From Saprospiraceae bacterium (GTDB lineage: Bacteria > Bacteroidota > Bacteroidia > Chitinophagales > Saprospiraceae): 35,560 bases of DNA. The position numbers and the translations under genes were made by a program. Shown here piece after piece: positions 16,434 to 25,628 of this stretch (its first letter is position 1; each line of letters opens with the position of its first letter). The stretch covers positions 1 to 35,560 of the forward strand of contig JAHDHF010000012.1 in the NCBI GenBank assembly GCA_020631455.1, given 5' to 3'. The notes beneath the pieces were generated by a model. That model was not told the DNA's origin. It saw nothing but the letters and a program-made list of their open reading frames with translations, and did no database searches.

Positions 16434-17399
16434 TTATTCATCACCTGAGTCACGGCCAAATGTAGCACGTACTCCGATCGTCAAACCAAAAGCATTGAAG
16501 TTGCCATCCTCACGAAGAGCACGTGTAGGAGTATCAGCAGATGTACCTACTGCAGATGCTGGTAGCATTGTGCCATCTGGAAGTGTAAGCATAACTGTAC
16601 CTGCTTCAGTTATGTAAGCAGCTTCTTCAGCGGCGTTGATTTCATCTACATACTCGATGAATTGGCTCGCGCCACCAAGAGTCAAAAGACCAATGACATC
16701 ATTTTCACCATTTGCATCATTGACATTAGCACGAGTAACCTCAAGTGTGTTGCGCTGTACACGAAGACCAGTGTAGAATACTTCACCAAAAAGATCAAGT
16801 TTGTCGCTGAGCTTGTAGCTTACACCTGCAGCTGCTCTAAATCCAACCGCGAATTTTCCTTTGATTGTAGATTCTACTTCAAATTCAGTCGCAGTAGGGA
16901 GAAGTGAAGGAATTAATGAACTTACAATAGCAACATCATCAGCGTAGCGATCTCCGTGTGATTGTCCAGCTACAGGTAACACAATACCAAAGCGAGCATA
17001 AGGGCTGATATCGCCACCACCTTGTACGACAAGCGAAGGAATAACTCTAAACTGGCGCGTGTATGCTTCAGTGTAGTACTCTCCTTTTGGGCTTGTAAAT
17101 TCTTCAACTTTTACTTTTGAACCATACAAATACTCGAGACCAAGCTCAAATCCTACGTGGTCATTAAACATATATCCACCAGCTGCACCGATGTGTAGAC
17201 CTGGTCCAGTTGATCCATAAATGTTTTTTTGATCAGTAACATCATAGACTGCATCGAGTGTTGTACTGACACCCAATACATCGCCATTTGCGCCCATGCC
17301 ATAGCCTACGCCAAGACGAGCAAAACCATACTGAGCGTATGCTTGTGTACCTGCGAGTGCGACGATCGCAAAAGCAAGGATCATTTTCGTTAATTTCAT
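16434..17399 (-). CDS. Outer-membrane beta-barrel protein
   Basis: A 321-residue protein with a clear signal peptide (cleavage after AYA, near residue 22) and the alternating hydrophobic/aromatic strands of an OmpW/OMP_b-brl-like barrel: LGVGYGMGANGDV, HIGAAGGYMFNDHVGFELGL, SPYARFGIVLP, KFAVGFRAAAGVSYKL and a C-terminal strand LTIGVRATFG. A long acidic loop (about residues 225-295, containing NVNDANGEND and EINAAEEAAY) would be extracellular. The final residues DSGDE are unusual, because BAM substrates more often end in an aromatic residue. It is transcribed alone from a well-formed promoter and ends at a dedicated terminator, so it is probably well expressed. No substrate is apparent. Confidence 0.88.
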   Translation of the reverse strand: MKLTKMILAFAIVALAGTQAYAQYGFARLGVGYGMGANGDVLGVSTTLDAVYDVTDQKNIYGSTGPGLHIGAAGGYMFNDHVGFELGLEYLYGSKVKVEEFTSPKGEYYTEAYTRQFRVIPSLVVQGGGDISPYARFGIVLPVAGQSHGDRYADDVAIVSSLIPSLLPTATEFEVESTIKGKFAVGFRAAAGVSYKLSDKLDLFGEVFYTGLRVQRNTLEVTRANVNDANGENDVIGLLTLGGASQFIEYVDEINAAEEAAYITEAGTVMLTLPDGTMLPASAVGTSADTPTRALREDGNFNAFGLTIGVRATFGRDSGDE

Positions 17400-17443
17400 A
17401 AGAACGAGTTTTAAAGAGATAAGGGTTTAGAAAAAATGAATGC

Positions 17444-17475
17444 CAAATATACTGTTAATTGACACGCCGCGTCAA
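17444..17475 (-). promoter_or_regulatory. Bacteroidota-type promoter of the barrel gene
   Basis: On the minus strand TTG (17473-17475), 21 bases, then TATATTTG (17444-17451). This is the best pair of -33 and -7 elements in the window. The leader would be about 40 nt. Confidence 0.6.
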
Positions 17476-17500
17476 GCGCAAAAACTGTGCAGCTTTTTAG

Positions 17501-17624
17501 CGGCTGAGGGATAGAAGCAGCGCGAGCTTGCGAGCGGACGCCGAGCGTAGTGTAGGCGGCTAGCTTAGCGTACTGCGGATAGCCCGACGCGACATAAGCG
17601 TAGCGATATGGCGCGGCAGCCCCA
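17501..17624 (-). repeat. Intergenic hairpin repeat copy R8 (subfamily B1)
   Basis: On the minus strand it starts TGGGGCTGCC, continues GTCGGGCTATCCGCAGTACG and ends CTATCCCTCAGCCG. The last 14 bases are identical to the edge of R14 (33357-33370). It lies between two divergent genes, and its left edge touches the -7 box of the flavin reductase-like gene. Confidence 0.85.
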
Positions 17625-17630
17625 TATTTG
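17623..17630 (+). promoter_or_regulatory. Probable -7 box CATATTTG; leaderless start
   Basis: A 7-of-8 match to TAnnTTTG overlapping the edge of R8, with the final G four bases before the ATG at 17635. The geometry equals that of lysS, so the mRNA may be leaderless or begin at the ATG at 17653. Confidence 0.35.
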
Positions 17631-17634
17631 TACC

Positions 17635-18516
17635 ATGAAGAAAACTCATGCTATGCGCACGATCACTCCTGGTGAAATCCCAACTCGTGATCTCCATCAA
17701 TTTTTGCTTGGTTGTGTTGCTCCGCGACCAATAGCTTTTGTCAGTACAATTGACGAAGATGGTCGCGAAAATGTCGCACCATATAGCTTCTTTAATGCAT
17801 TTAGTAGCAATCCGCCGATTGTGGTGTTTAGCAGCAATCGCCGTGTGGTCGATAACACAACGAAAGACACGCTCGCCAATATCCAATCGGGCAAAGAATG
17901 TGTCATCAATGTCGTCAATCATGCCATCGTGCAGCAGATGGCTGTGGCGAGCATTCAATACGATCATGAGACGAGTGAGTTTACCAAAAGCGGCTTGACG
18001 CCGCTTGCTTCAGACATCGTCAAGCCGCCACGTGTGGCCGAGTCACCAGCGCATCTTGAGTGCCAAGTCGATGAAGTAATTACGCTTGGCGAGCACGGTG
18101 GTGCAGGTCACTTGATCATCTGCAAAGTAGTCAAACTGCATGTCGCCGAAGACGTTATCGACAGCGAAGGTCGTGTCGATCCACACAAGATTGATCTCGT
18201 GGGCAGAATGGGGCGCGCCTTTTACACGCGCGCGAGTGGAGATGCGATTTTTACATTGTTTCAGCCCGTGACAAAGCTCGCCATCGGCTTCGATCAGCTT
18301 CCTAAGCACGTGCAAGAGAGCACAATCTTGACTGGCAATCAACTTGGCAAATTGGCAGGATTACATGAGCCGCCGACTGAAAAGCATCTTTTAGTCGCTG
18401 CCAAAAGTGCAGCTGATTTTCTAAATCTTGAGTCCGCACACCAAGCAGCAGCTACACTCATCGACGCCAATCAAGCCGAAGAAGCACTCGCGCTTTTGAT
18501 TGCATTTAAGTCTTAG
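17635..18516 (+). CDS. Flavin reductase-like (FMN-binding split barrel) protein
   Basis: A 293-residue cytoplasmic protein. The first 200 residues form a flavin-reductase-like FMN-binding split barrel: the motif CVAPRPIAFVSTIDEDGRENVAPYSFF is recognisable in two parts (VAPRPIAFVST, then NVAPYSFF), followed by NPPIVVFSSN and KDTLANIQSGKECVINVV. Such proteins bind FMN and reduce it with NAD(P)H or act as related oxidoreductases. The last 90 residues are helical and not clearly part of the domain. Translation could start at 17635 or at 17653 (MRTITPGEIPTRDLHQFLLG), where family members usually begin; an earlier in-frame ATG at 17608 lies within repeat R8 and is rejected. It is a single-gene unit between R8 and R9. 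Substrate is unknown. Confidence 0.85.
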   Translation: MKKTHAMRTITPGEIPTRDLHQFLLGCVAPRPIAFVSTIDEDGRENVAPYSFFNAFSSNPPIVVFSSNRRVVDNTTKDTLANIQSGKECVINVVNHAIVQQMAVASIQYDHETSEFTKSGLTPLASDIVKPPRVAESPAHLECQVDEVITLGEHGGAGHLIICKVVKLHVAEDVIDSEGRVDPHKIDLVGRMGRAFYTRASGDAIFTLFQPVTKLAIGFDQLPKHVQESTILTGNQLGKLAGLHEPPTEKHLLVAAKSAADFLNLESAHQAAATLIDANQAEEALALLIAFKS

Positions 18517-18530
18517 ATGAATATTTTTTT

Positions 18531-18643
18531 GGGCCATGCTGCTGCGCAGCACCGCGCTGATTCAGGGTTTCGCTATTCGCTCATCACTCGCAAGCTCGTG
18601 AGCGCTCCATTTCATTGCGCGCCCCTTACCATCGCTTGTCCAA
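18531..18643 (+). repeat. Intergenic hairpin repeat copy R9 (subfamily C)
   Basis: Edges GGGCCATGCT and CGCTTGTCCA; contains TGCTGCGCAGCA and the GGGTTTCGCTATTCGCTC block shared with R4. It follows the flavin reductase-like gene after about 15 bases. Confidence 0.85.
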
Positions 18644-18693
18644 ATCATTTGTCAAGTAGCCGACGAATCAAATCAGTATTAATTGTTTGCGCA

Positions 18694-18701
18694 TAGCTTT
18701 G
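18694..18701 (+). promoter_or_regulatory. -7 box TAGCTTTG for the DUF5686 gene
   Basis: Exact TAnnTTTG match, giving a leader of roughly 35-40 nt to the ATG at 18744. Because the box overlaps the longer in-frame TTG start (18687), it argues that the shorter start is the real one. Confidence 0.5.
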
Positions 18702-18743
18702 ATTGGCACATTGTATGCAATTACTAGAAGCAATCTTCCCCAC

Positions 18744-21245
18744 ATGAGATTACTTCAATTATTCTTTGCTGGTTTTTTTGCATGTTTTGTATTAAACTTG
18801 AGTGCTCAGCAGCAAACAATCGTGCGCGGAATCGTTACAGATGGTGAGGCTGAGATCAAAGAGCCGCTTGCATTTGCTAATGTCTTTTTCACAGGCACAA
18901 GCAATGGCGTCACGACCGATCTTGACGGTAGTTTTCTGCTCATTACAGACGACCTGACGCTAGACAGTATCACAGGCAATTATCTCGGCTATGCAGACAA
19001 GCACTTCACAATCAAGCCTGGACAGGACCAGACCATCAATTTTGAACTCGCACCAGCCAGCAATGATCTTCAAGAAATTGTCGTCGTAGCGAAGCGTCCT
19101 AAAAAAGATACAGCAGCCATCACACTCTATCGCAACATCGTACGCAACAAGAAATACAATCGCTCTGATAGCTACGACCAGTACAGCTACGAGCAATACA
19201 CAAAGACAGAGTTTGATATTTTTAATGTCGGAGATGCTTTTCAAAAACGAAGAATTTTAAAGCCATTCGATTTTGTCTTTGATAATGTCGATACAACAGC
19301 TGAAGGGCAGACTTATCTTCCGACACTCCTCCGAGAGCAGATGAATCGAGTCTATCACCGCAGCGATCCCAAGCGCAAAACTGTCCAGACTTTAGATGCA
19401 GAGCAATTCAGCGGCATCGACGATGTCAATCTATCAGGACTCGTTGACTTTGCTTTTGATGACATCAACCTTTACAATAATGTCATTTTACTTGGGGGTC
19501 AGTATCCAGCCTTGAGTCCATTTGCCAATGGAGCTTTGATCAGCTATCGATATTTTCTGGCAGACAGCATGGCGATCGGTGACAAATGGTGCTACAAACT
19601 CGAGTTTGCGCCCAAACGAAAAGGCGATCTTGCCTTCACTGGTTTTGCTTGGATTCATGATTCCACATTCGCGCTAGTCGAGGTCGAGGTCGCACTTGAC
19701 ACACGCGCCAATATCAATTACGTCCAAGCACTCAACCTTCGTCAATCATACTCTCGCCACAAAGATCAATACTGGTTTAAGACAGGAGAGCAATTCTCTG
19801 TTCGCCTTGGTGTGACTAAGAGCAAAAAGCTGATCAACGCACGAGTACTACGGACAGCATCTCGAAACAAAATCACTATCAACGAGCCGATACCAGATAG
19901 CATATTCAATGGCGATACCTATGTGATCGACAAAGAAGCTTATGAACGTGATCCGAGCTATTGGATTGTCAGTCGTCACATGCCGCTGACCATGAAGGAA
20001 GCTCAGATTTACAAAATGGTCGATCAAGTGCAAGAGACGAAAGCTTACAAGCGCTATCGCTATGCCATTCACTCAGCGGGCACAGGACACTTTCGAGCAG
20101 GTCCAGTTGAGTTTGGTCCATTCCTTAATGCATTTAGCTGGAATGCACTCGAAGGCAACCGCTTCCGCATCGGTGGCCGCACCAACCGTAAGATGTTCAG
20201 AGATAAGTTTGATATCAATGGCTATCTCGCTTACGGCACCAAAGACAAACTCTTAAAATATCATGCAAGCGGTCGCTTCCACCTGAAGCGCCCGAATCGC
20301 AAGTGGCACATGGTCGGCTTGAGTTATACGTATGATTGGAGCGATTACAACAATCGTAGCGCATATATCACTCATGATCATATCATAGGTGCGCTTATGC
20401 GTCGCACACCACTTGATAACCTCTTCTTGCAGCGATCAGCTTATCTGTTTTACGAAAAAGAATGGATCAGAGGTTTTACTACGAATCTTACTGGACTTCA
20501 CAAGTCAGTTTATTCGTGGCCTGAAAGCTTTGTTTTTGAAACAACAGGTGGCGACACAACTGCCACAGCTGACAATCGTATCACAACCCTCGAGCTCGGT
20601 GCAGGTTTTAGCTGGAGTGTTGGACAAAAATTTATGGAGCGCGGTTTTGAGCGTGTCGAGCTCACGATGTCAGCACCATCTTTAACTGCTAATTATAAGT
20701 TTACACCCAAAGGATGGCTCGGCAGCGATGTCAGCTACCATACTGTTGGTGTCGGATTGCGTCAAGAAATCAGACACAGACTTGGGCGCACCGATTATGA
20801 GATCAGTGCGGGTAAAATAATAGGCGATGTGCCGTTGCCATTCCTTAAGTATCATAAAGGCAATGAAAATTTCTTCTACAATCGGCATCTATTCAATATG
20901 ATGCAAGATTTTGAATACGTCTCAGACGAGTGGGTCGAATTTTCAATTCGTCATCGCTTTGGTGGCAAGCTCTTTAATCTTGTGCCAGGTGTCAGCCGCC
21001 TCAAGATGCGCAGTATGGTCTATTTCAAAGGTGTAACTGGACGCGTCAGTCCTCAGAATGCTGCTTTCTTACAAGATCCAGAGCAAAGACTTACACAAGT
21101 CGACAATTGGTATGGCGAGGTAGGAGTTGGTGTCGAAAATATCGCTAAGCTGCTCCGCTTGTATTTTGTATGGCGAGTCACGCAACGAGATGACCCAGAC
21201 GTTCAAAAATTTGGTGTCAAATTCTATATCTCTCCATCCTTTTAG
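18744..21245 (+). CDS. Carboxypeptidase-regulatory-like plus DUF5686 outer-membrane protein
   Basis: An 833-residue protein. The chosen ATG gives a signal peptide ending LSAQ ([22 protein letters not shown]); the TTG at 18687 would bury it. Residues about 25-110 are a carboxypeptidase D regulatory-like domain ([24 protein letters not shown]), the N-terminal module also found in TonB-dependent receptors. The remainder is DUF5686, starting with [18 protein letters not shown] and including a region of long amphipathic strands. The last 350 residues look like an outer-membrane barrel and end [11 protein letters not shown], with the terminal Phe expected of a BAM substrate. Function is unknown across the family. 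No TonB box or plug domain is seen. It is followed by lysS. Confidence 0.88.
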   Translation: MRLLQLFFAGFFACFVLNLSAQQQTIVRGIVTDGEAEIKEPLAFANVFFTGTSNGVTTDLDGSFLLITDDLTLDSITGNYLGYADKHFTIKPGQDQTINFELAPASNDLQEIVVVAKRPKKDTAAITLYRNIVRNKKYNRSDSYDQYSYEQYTKTEFDIFNVGDAFQKRRILKPFDFVFDNVDTTAEGQTYLPTLLREQMNRVYHRSDPKRKTVQTLDAEQFSGIDDVNLSGLVDFAFDDINLYNNVILLGGQYPALSPFANGALISYRYFLADSMAIGDKWCYKLEFAPKRKGDLAFTGFAWIHDSTFALVEVEVALDTRANINYVQALNLRQSYSRHKDQYWFKTGEQFSVRLGVTKSKKLINARVLRTASRNKITINEPIPDSIFNGDTYVIDKEAYERDPSYWIVSRHMPLTMKEAQIYKMVDQVQETKAYKRYRYAIHSAGTGHFRAGPVEFGPFLNAFSWNALEGNRFRIGGRTNRKMFRDKFDINGYLAYGTKDKLLKYHASGRFHLKRPNRKWHMVGLSYTYDWSDYNNRSAYITHDHIIGALMRRTPLDNLFLQRSAYLFYEKEWIRGFTTNLTGLHKSVYSWPESFVFETTGGDTTATADNRITTLELGAGFSWSVGQKFMERGFERVELTMSAPSLTANYKFTPKGWLGSDVSYHTVGVGLRQEIRHRLGRTDYEISAGKIIGDVPLPFLKYHKGNENFFYNRHLFNMMQDFEYVSDEWVEFSIRHRFGGKLFNLVPGVSRLKMRSMVYFKGVTGRVSPQNAAFLQDPEQRLTQVDNWYGEVGVGVENIAKLLRLYFVWRVTQRDDPDVQKFGVKFYISPSF

Positions 21246-21352
21246 ATGACTCAGCTAGGAGTTTTCTTGCTCTTGTTTGTTATACTCTAGACAGTCGGAT
21301 TGACGCAACAAGACAAGCTCAAAACAGCCACAATAATCACTTCAAGTCGCAG

Positions 21353-21360
21353 TACTTTTG
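21353..21360 (+). promoter_or_regulatory. -7 box TACTTTTG for lysS; leaderless start
   Basis: Exact TAnnTTTG match with only four bases between its final G and the ATG at 21365. Transcription would begin at about the A of the start codon. Confidence 0.5.
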
Positions 21361-21364
21361 CGGC

Positions 21365-22921
21365 ATGACACAACAGCTTTCAGAGCAAGAAATTGTACGC
21401 CGCGAAGCACTCGCAGCAATTCGAGAACTCGGTATCGATCCATATCCAGCACAAGCGTTTGATGTGAGCCATCATGCAGCCGATCTGCATCGTGATTTTG
21501 ATGGCACCGAAGGTACCTTTACAGAAGTGAGCCTCGCGGGGCGAATCATGTCGCGTCGCGTGATGGGCAAAGCATCATTTGCAGAGCTTCAAGACAGCTC
21601 AGGACGCATGCAGATTTATGTTTCGCGTGATGATATTTGCCCAGACGAAAACAAAGACCTTTACAATAAACTCTTTAAGAAGCTGCTCGATATCGGCGAT
21701 TTTGTCGGTGTCAAAGGCTATATGTTTACGACCAAGCTCGGCGAGAAAACACTTCGTGTCGAGGAGTTTACATTTTTGAGTAAAAGCTTGCGTCCGCTGC
21801 CGATCGTCAAGCGCGTCACCAACGAAGAAACTGGTGAAGAAGAAATCCATGACGCCTTCACAGATCCCGAATTGCGCTATCGCCGTCGCTACGTCGATCT
21901 TGTCGTCAATCCACAAGTGCGCGACATCTTCATCACACGTAGCAAAGTGATGACCGCGATGCGCCAGTACTTCAATGCACAAGGTTGGCTCGAAGTCGAA
22001 ACACCAATCCTGCAGCCGATACATGGCGGGGCAGCCGCGCGTCCATTTATGACGCATCACAATACGCTCGATACAGATTTGTATATGCGTATCGCCAATG
22101 AGTTGTACCTCAAGCGATTGATCGTCGGCGGCTATGATGGCGTCTACGAGTTTGGCAAGATGTTCCGCAACGAAGGCATGGATCGCACGCACAATCCGGA
22201 GTTTACGGCGATGGAGATTTATGTCGCCTACAAGGATTATGAGTGGATGATGACGATGGTCGAGAAAATGCTCGAACAAGTCGTCACCGAAGTCACTGGC
22301 GGCTCAGTCGTCGAGTACAGCGGCAATCAAATTGACTTCTCAGGGCCATATGATCGCTTGACGATGCTCGAAAGCATCGAAAAATATACAGGTACAGATC
22401 TACGCGGTAAGTCCGAAGATGAAGTGCGCGCTTTCTGTAAGTCGCAGCACATCGAAGTCGACAACTCAATGGGACTCGGCAAGCTGATTGACGAAATCTT
22501 TGGCGAAAAAGTCGAAGCCAATCTCATCCAGCCTACTTATATCACTGATTATCCGATTGAGATGACGCCGCTTGCTAAGAAGCATCGTAGCGAAGACGGT
22601 CTCGTCGAGCGCTTCGAGCTTTTTGTCAATGGAAAGGAAATCGCCAATGCCTACTCCGAGCTCAACGATCCAATCGATCAGCGCGAGCGCTTCGAAGATC
22701 AGCTCAAACTTGCTGAGCGCGGCGATGATGAAGCCATGGTTCTTGACGAAGATTTCTTACGCGCTCTTGAGTACGGCATGCCTCCTACGAGCGGGCTCGG
22801 TATCGGTATTGATCGCCTCGTGATGCTCATCACAGGCCAGCACTCGATCCAAGAAGTGCTCTTCTTCCCCCAGATGAAGCCCGAAGTCAAGCAAGGAACA
22901 ACTTCTGCAGACGAAGAATAA
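21365..22921 (+). CDS. lysS: Lysyl-tRNA synthetase, class II
   Basis: A 518-residue cytoplasmic enzyme that charges tRNA-Lys with lysine using ATP. The N-terminal OB-fold anticodon-binding domain (about residues 55-150) contains [18 protein letters not shown] and [11 protein letters not shown]. The class II catalytic core follows with motif 1 near [15 protein letters not shown], motif 2 around [20 protein letters not shown], and motif 3 [12 protein letters not shown] near the end. The length is normal. An acidic tail (TTSADEE) follows the domain. It has its own -7 box immediately ahead of the start codon and ends in repeat R10. Assignment is firm. Confidence 0.97.
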   Translation: MTQQLSEQEIVRREALAAIRELGIDPYPAQAFDVSHHAADLHRDFDGTEGTFTEVSLAGRIMSRRVMGKASFAELQDSSGRMQIYVSRDDICPDENKDLYNKLFKKLLDIGDFVGVKGYMFTTKLGEKTLRVEEFTFLSKSLRPLPIVKRVTNEETGEEEIHDAFTDPELRYRRRYVDLVVNPQVRDIFITRSKVMTAMRQYFNAQGWLEVETPILQPIHGGAAARPFMTHHNTLDTDLYMRIANELYLKRLIVGGYDGVYEFGKMFRNEGMDRTHNPEFTAMEIYVAYKDYEWMMTMVEKMLEQVVTEVTGGSVVEYSGNQIDFSGPYDRLTMLESIEKYTGTDLRGKSEDEVRAFCKSQHIEVDNSMGLGKLIDEIFGEKVEANLIQPTYITDYPIEMTPLAKKHRSEDGLVERFELFVNGKEIANAYSELNDPIDQRERFEDQLKLAERGDDEAMVLDEDFLRALEYGMPPTSGLGIGIDRLVMLITGQHSIQEVLFFPQMKPEVKQGTTSADEE

Positions 22922-22936
22922 TTGCTTCATTTTTAT

Positions 22937-23124
22937 GGGCCATCAGGAGCCGCATTTTTCTAGTGAAAAATGCGGCTCCTGTCGCTATGTTACGTGGCTC
23001 GCTGCAACCCTGAGTAGTCGGGGTTCGCTCGGCTGCTGCGCTCCCCCTGAGAATTCGGGGTACGCTTGCATCTGGCTATCCCTCCTGAGAAGTCGGGACG
23101 CCACCACTTCACAGCGCTTGTCCA
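22937..23124 (+). repeat. Intergenic hairpin repeat copy R10 (subfamily A, expanded)
   Basis: Edges GGGCCATC and GCGCTTGTCCA with GTCGCTATGTTACGTGGC inside. Three accessory stems interrupt the usual body: 23006-23025 (AACCC/GGGTT), 23044-23060 (CCCC/GGGG) and 23079-23098 (TCCC/GGGA), each with a TGAG-to-TCGGG core. This explains the extra length of about 50 bases over R3. Confidence 0.85.
22945..22980. terminator. 16-bp perfect hairpin in R10 after lysS
   Basis: Arms AGGAGCCGCATTTTTC (22945-22960) and its complement (22965-22980) with loop TAGT, starting about 24 bases past the lysS stop. The upper stem is A/T tracts and the base G+C rich. Confidence 0.55.
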
Positions 23125-23275
23125 TCTCATCGTGTGAGCTGCATTCACAGACCAAAATGCAATATTTTTTTGTTTGTGTTTAGATTTTACTCATTTGCAG
23201 TACAAGAGCGCACACGCAAAGCCGAGCCAACTCGTATATTCACACGACAAACGAAACGCTAACTGAATACACATT

Positions 23276-25084
23276 ATGGAATTTTCTCGCCTCTTTGATA
23301 TTTTCCCATATCAACAAAAGAACAACCCTCAAGAAAAAAGTCTAGGACATCGCGTCGGCAATGACTGGGTTTATTATTCATCTGACGAAGTAATGAGCAT
23401 CGCCAATTCGGTTAGTCTTGGCTTACTCAAGCTCGGTGTCAAACCAGGCGACAAGATCGCCGTCATTAGCTACAAGAATCGTCCAGAGTGGAATATGATG
23501 GATGTCGGCATGGGACAGATCGGAGCGATCAACGTTCCAGTTTATCCGACGATCAGCCCATCAGAGTACGAGTACATTTTCAATGATGCAGGCATTTCAT
23601 ACTGCTTTGTGAGTATGGATGGAGCAGGCGACCTACTTTCTAAAGTGCGCGCCATCAAAGACAAAGTCCCTACGCTCAAAGAGATTTACACATTTGATCG
23701 AGTGCCAGATGCGCCATATTGGGAAGACATCTTCGAGGGCGGCGACATGAAAGAAGTCGAAGAAATCATGGCGGGCATCAAGCCAGAAGATCTTGCGACA
23801 ATCATTTATACATCAGGTACGACAGGCAATCCAAAAGGTGTTATGTTGTCTCACAACAACATCGTCAGCAATGTCAAAGCCGTTTTTGATCACATTCCAC
23901 TTGGTGGCGGCGATATAGCCTTGAGCTTTTTGCCACTCTGCCACATTTTCGAGCGCACGGTGACCTATTGCTACATCTCCAAAGGTGTCAATATCACGTA
24001 TACTGGTACAGACAACCTCGGTGGAGAGACAGGCGACCTTGCTACAGTCAAGCCTCACTTCTTCACGACAGTGCCGCGCCTTCTTGAGAAAGTCTACGAG
24101 AAAATCTACAACAAAGGACTTGCTCTGACAGGATTGAAGAAGAAGCTCTTCTTCTGGGCGCTTTCGCTGACAGATGACTACAAGTACGATGCAGTCCGCA
24201 ATGGCTTTAAATACAAAGTCGCCGACAAGCTCATCTTTAGCAAGTGGCGCGAAGCACTTGGTGGCAACATCAAAGGAATCTTTACAGGCGCAGCAGCCTG
24301 CCCCGCCAAGATGGCAAAAGTCTTCTCTGCAGCCGGAGTTCCGATTCGCGAAGGCTATGGATTGACAGAGACAAGCCCAGCACTCGCGATCAATCGCTAC
24401 ACGCCTTATGACGCAATGCTTGGCACGGTTGGGCTTCCGCTACCAGGAGTCGACATCATGATTGATGAGAGCGATCCAAACTTCCCAGAAGGCGAAGGCG
24501 AAATCCTCGCCAAGGGTCCAAATATCATGATGGGCTACTACAACAAGCCAGATGCAACAGCAGCAGTCTTCTCCGAGCGTGATGGAGTGACGTGGTTTCA
24601 CACAGGAGATGTCGGGCGTATTCTACCAGGCAAAGACGGTCGCCAATTTGTCAAAATCACTGACCGCAAGAAAGAACTTCTCAAGACATCAGGTGGTAAA
24701 TACGTCGCACCGCAGCCGATTGAGAGCCTCTTCAAGGAAGATTTCTTGATCGAGCAAATGATGGTCGTCGGTGAAAAGCGCAAGTTTGTATCAGCGCTCA
24801 TCGTACCAGCAGAAGAAGCACTCAAAGACTATTGCAAGCACAGTGATATTGACTTTACGACGATGGCAGCCGCTTGCAAAGACGAAAGAGTAATCGCACA
24901 CTTCCAAAGCATTATTGACGGACTCAATCCTAAGTTTAGCAAAATTGAGCAGATCAAGAAGTTTGTCCTCGTGCCAGACAATTGGGATGTCTCCACTGGA
25001 GAGCTGACGCCTACGATGAAGCTCAAGCGTCGCGTTATCCGCGAAAACTATGATTCTATTATCGAAGAGATTTATAATGTTTAA
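23276..25084 (+). CDS. Long-chain fatty acid-CoA ligase (AMP-binding, FadD15-like)
   Basis: A 602-residue enzyme of the ANL superfamily that would activate long-chain fatty acids to acyl-CoA through an acyl-AMP. The phosphate-binding motif IIYTSGTTGNPKGVM lies near residues 176-190, the adenine-binding motif GYGLTETSPA near 360, and TGDVGR with TDRKKELLKTSGGKYVAPQP near 440-480, including the hinge and the conserved Lys-bearing region. The N-terminus has no signal peptide. Length fits the long-chain form found in actinobacteria and Bacteroidota rather than E. coli FadD. A two-TM small protein starts two bases after its stop, so they form an operon. Substrate chain length is inferred from family only. 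Confidence 0.92.
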   Translation: MEFSRLFDIFPYQQKNNPQEKSLGHRVGNDWVYYSSDEVMSIANSVSLGLLKLGVKPGDKIAVISYKNRPEWNMMDVGMGQIGAINVPVYPTISPSEYEYIFNDAGISYCFVSMDGAGDLLSKVRAIKDKVPTLKEIYTFDRVPDAPYWEDIFEGGDMKEVEEIMAGIKPEDLATIIYTSGTTGNPKGVMLSHNNIVSNVKAVFDHIPLGGGDIALSFLPLCHIFERTVTYCYISKGVNITYTGTDNLGGETGDLATVKPHFFTTVPRLLEKVYEKIYNKGLALTGLKKKLFFWALSLTDDYKYDAVRNGFKYKVADKLIFSKWREALGGNIKGIFTGAAACPAKMAKVFSAAGVPIREGYGLTETSPALAINRYTPYDAMLGTVGLPLPGVDIMIDESDPNFPEGEGEILAKGPNIMMGYYNKPDATAAVFSERDGVTWFHTGDVGRILPGKDGRQFVKITDRKKELLKTSGGKYVAPQPIESLFKEDFLIEQMMVVGEKRKFVSALIVPAEEALKDYCKHSDIDFTTMAAACKDERVIAHFQSIIDGLNPKFSKIEQIKKFVLVPDNWDVSTGELTPTMKLKRRVIRENYDSIIEEIYNV

Positions 25085-25086
25085 GA

Positions 25087-25329
25087 ATGCATCTTGATCT
25101 CGATACCACTTTTGGTCGCGTGATGCTTTTTGTCATGTTGTTCTTCCTAAATCTAGGTGCGGGCTATCTCATAAGCGGTATTTCAAATCTATTCGGAGCT
25201 TGGTCGCCAGATTCATTTCTCTGGGTTTTGGGTATGAATTTATTTATCACACTTGGGATGTATCCGATGATGCTTCTCATCAATAAAGCCGTACAGCAAG
25301 ACAAAAAGCGTATCAAAAAGGCGAATTAA
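25087..25329 (+). CDS. Small two-TM membrane protein
   Basis: An 80-residue protein with two transmembrane helices (about residues 12-34 and 42-64) and a basic tail (QQDKKRIKKAN) that would stay in the cytoplasm. No family is recognised. It starts two bases after the acyl-CoA ligase stop codon and must be cotranscribed, probably by translational coupling, so a role at the membrane near fatty acid uptake is conceivable but unproven. Repeat R11 follows. Confidence 0.75.
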   Translation: MHLDLDTTFGRVMLFVMLFFLNLGAGYLISGISNLFGAWSPDSFLWVLGMNLFITLGMYPMMLLINKAVQQDKKRIKKAN

Positions 25330-25340
25330 TTCACGATAGT

Positions 25341-25486
25341 GGGCCATGCTGCTTGCGCAGCACCGGGCTGTGCCGCAGCTCGCTGATCGCTCGGCCATTT
25401 CAAAAGCGACTTGAAGAAATTCAAGTCGCTTTTTTATGTCTACTTCCTCCCTGTGGTCGGTCGCACTGCTTACCATCCCTTGTCCA
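25341..25486 (+). repeat. Intergenic hairpin repeat copy R11 (mosaic)
   Basis: Starts GGGCCATGCTG like R9, continues GGGCTGTGCCGCAGCTCGCT like R12/R14 and ends TTACCATCCCTTGTCCA, combining end blocks of two subfamilies. A full rho-independent terminator interrupts it after CTCGGCC. Confidence 0.85.
25402..25435 (+). terminator. Rho-independent terminator embedded in R11
   Basis: AAAAGCGACTTGAA (25402-25415), GAAA tetraloop, then the exact complement (25420-25433) and further Ts. It is a textbook terminator located within the body of a repeat copy, and not at the usual hairpin position. Confidence 0.85.
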
Positions 25487-25588
25487 AAAAAAAATGTATT
25501 TTTTAAAGGCTTATTTTAATAGAAAACGATCTCATCATGCGTAGTGGCATTCTCGTACAAAAAGAAAACTGTCAAGACGATTAGCTGC

Positions 25589-25596
25589 TATCTTTG
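25589..25596 (+). promoter_or_regulatory. -7 box TATCTTTG for asd
   Basis: Exact TAnnTTTG match, leader about 27 nt. The leader contains TTTTTAATAATAGAA, close to the start-proximal motif at 14323 and 34921. Confidence 0.55.
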
Positions 25597-25628
25597 CGTT
25601 CTATTTTTAATAATAGAATTACGATAAA

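Larger units (their letters stand above)
22922..23275. other. Intergenic region lysS to acyl-CoA ligase
   Basis: Holds R10 (22937-23124), the longest repeat copy in the window, then about 150 bases of leader with an A+T-rich stretch (23160-23200) that may contain the ligase promoter; no exact TAnnTTTG was found there. Confidence 0.5.

Noticed and set aside
18687-18743. Longer N-terminus of the DUF5686 protein from TTG 18687
   Set aside because: It would bury the signal peptide and place the start upstream of the exact -7 box at 18694.
21599-22279. 226-residue open frame antisense to lysS
   Set aside because: It lies wholly inside the clear lysS gene; Cys/His/Trp-rich composition is that of a complement-strand artefact.
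25537-25584. 15-codon open frame (MRSGILVQKENCQDD) ahead of asd
   Set aside because: A TTTTAATAGAA motif precedes it, but it is upstream of the asd -7 box and too short to support; leader-peptide control is speculation.
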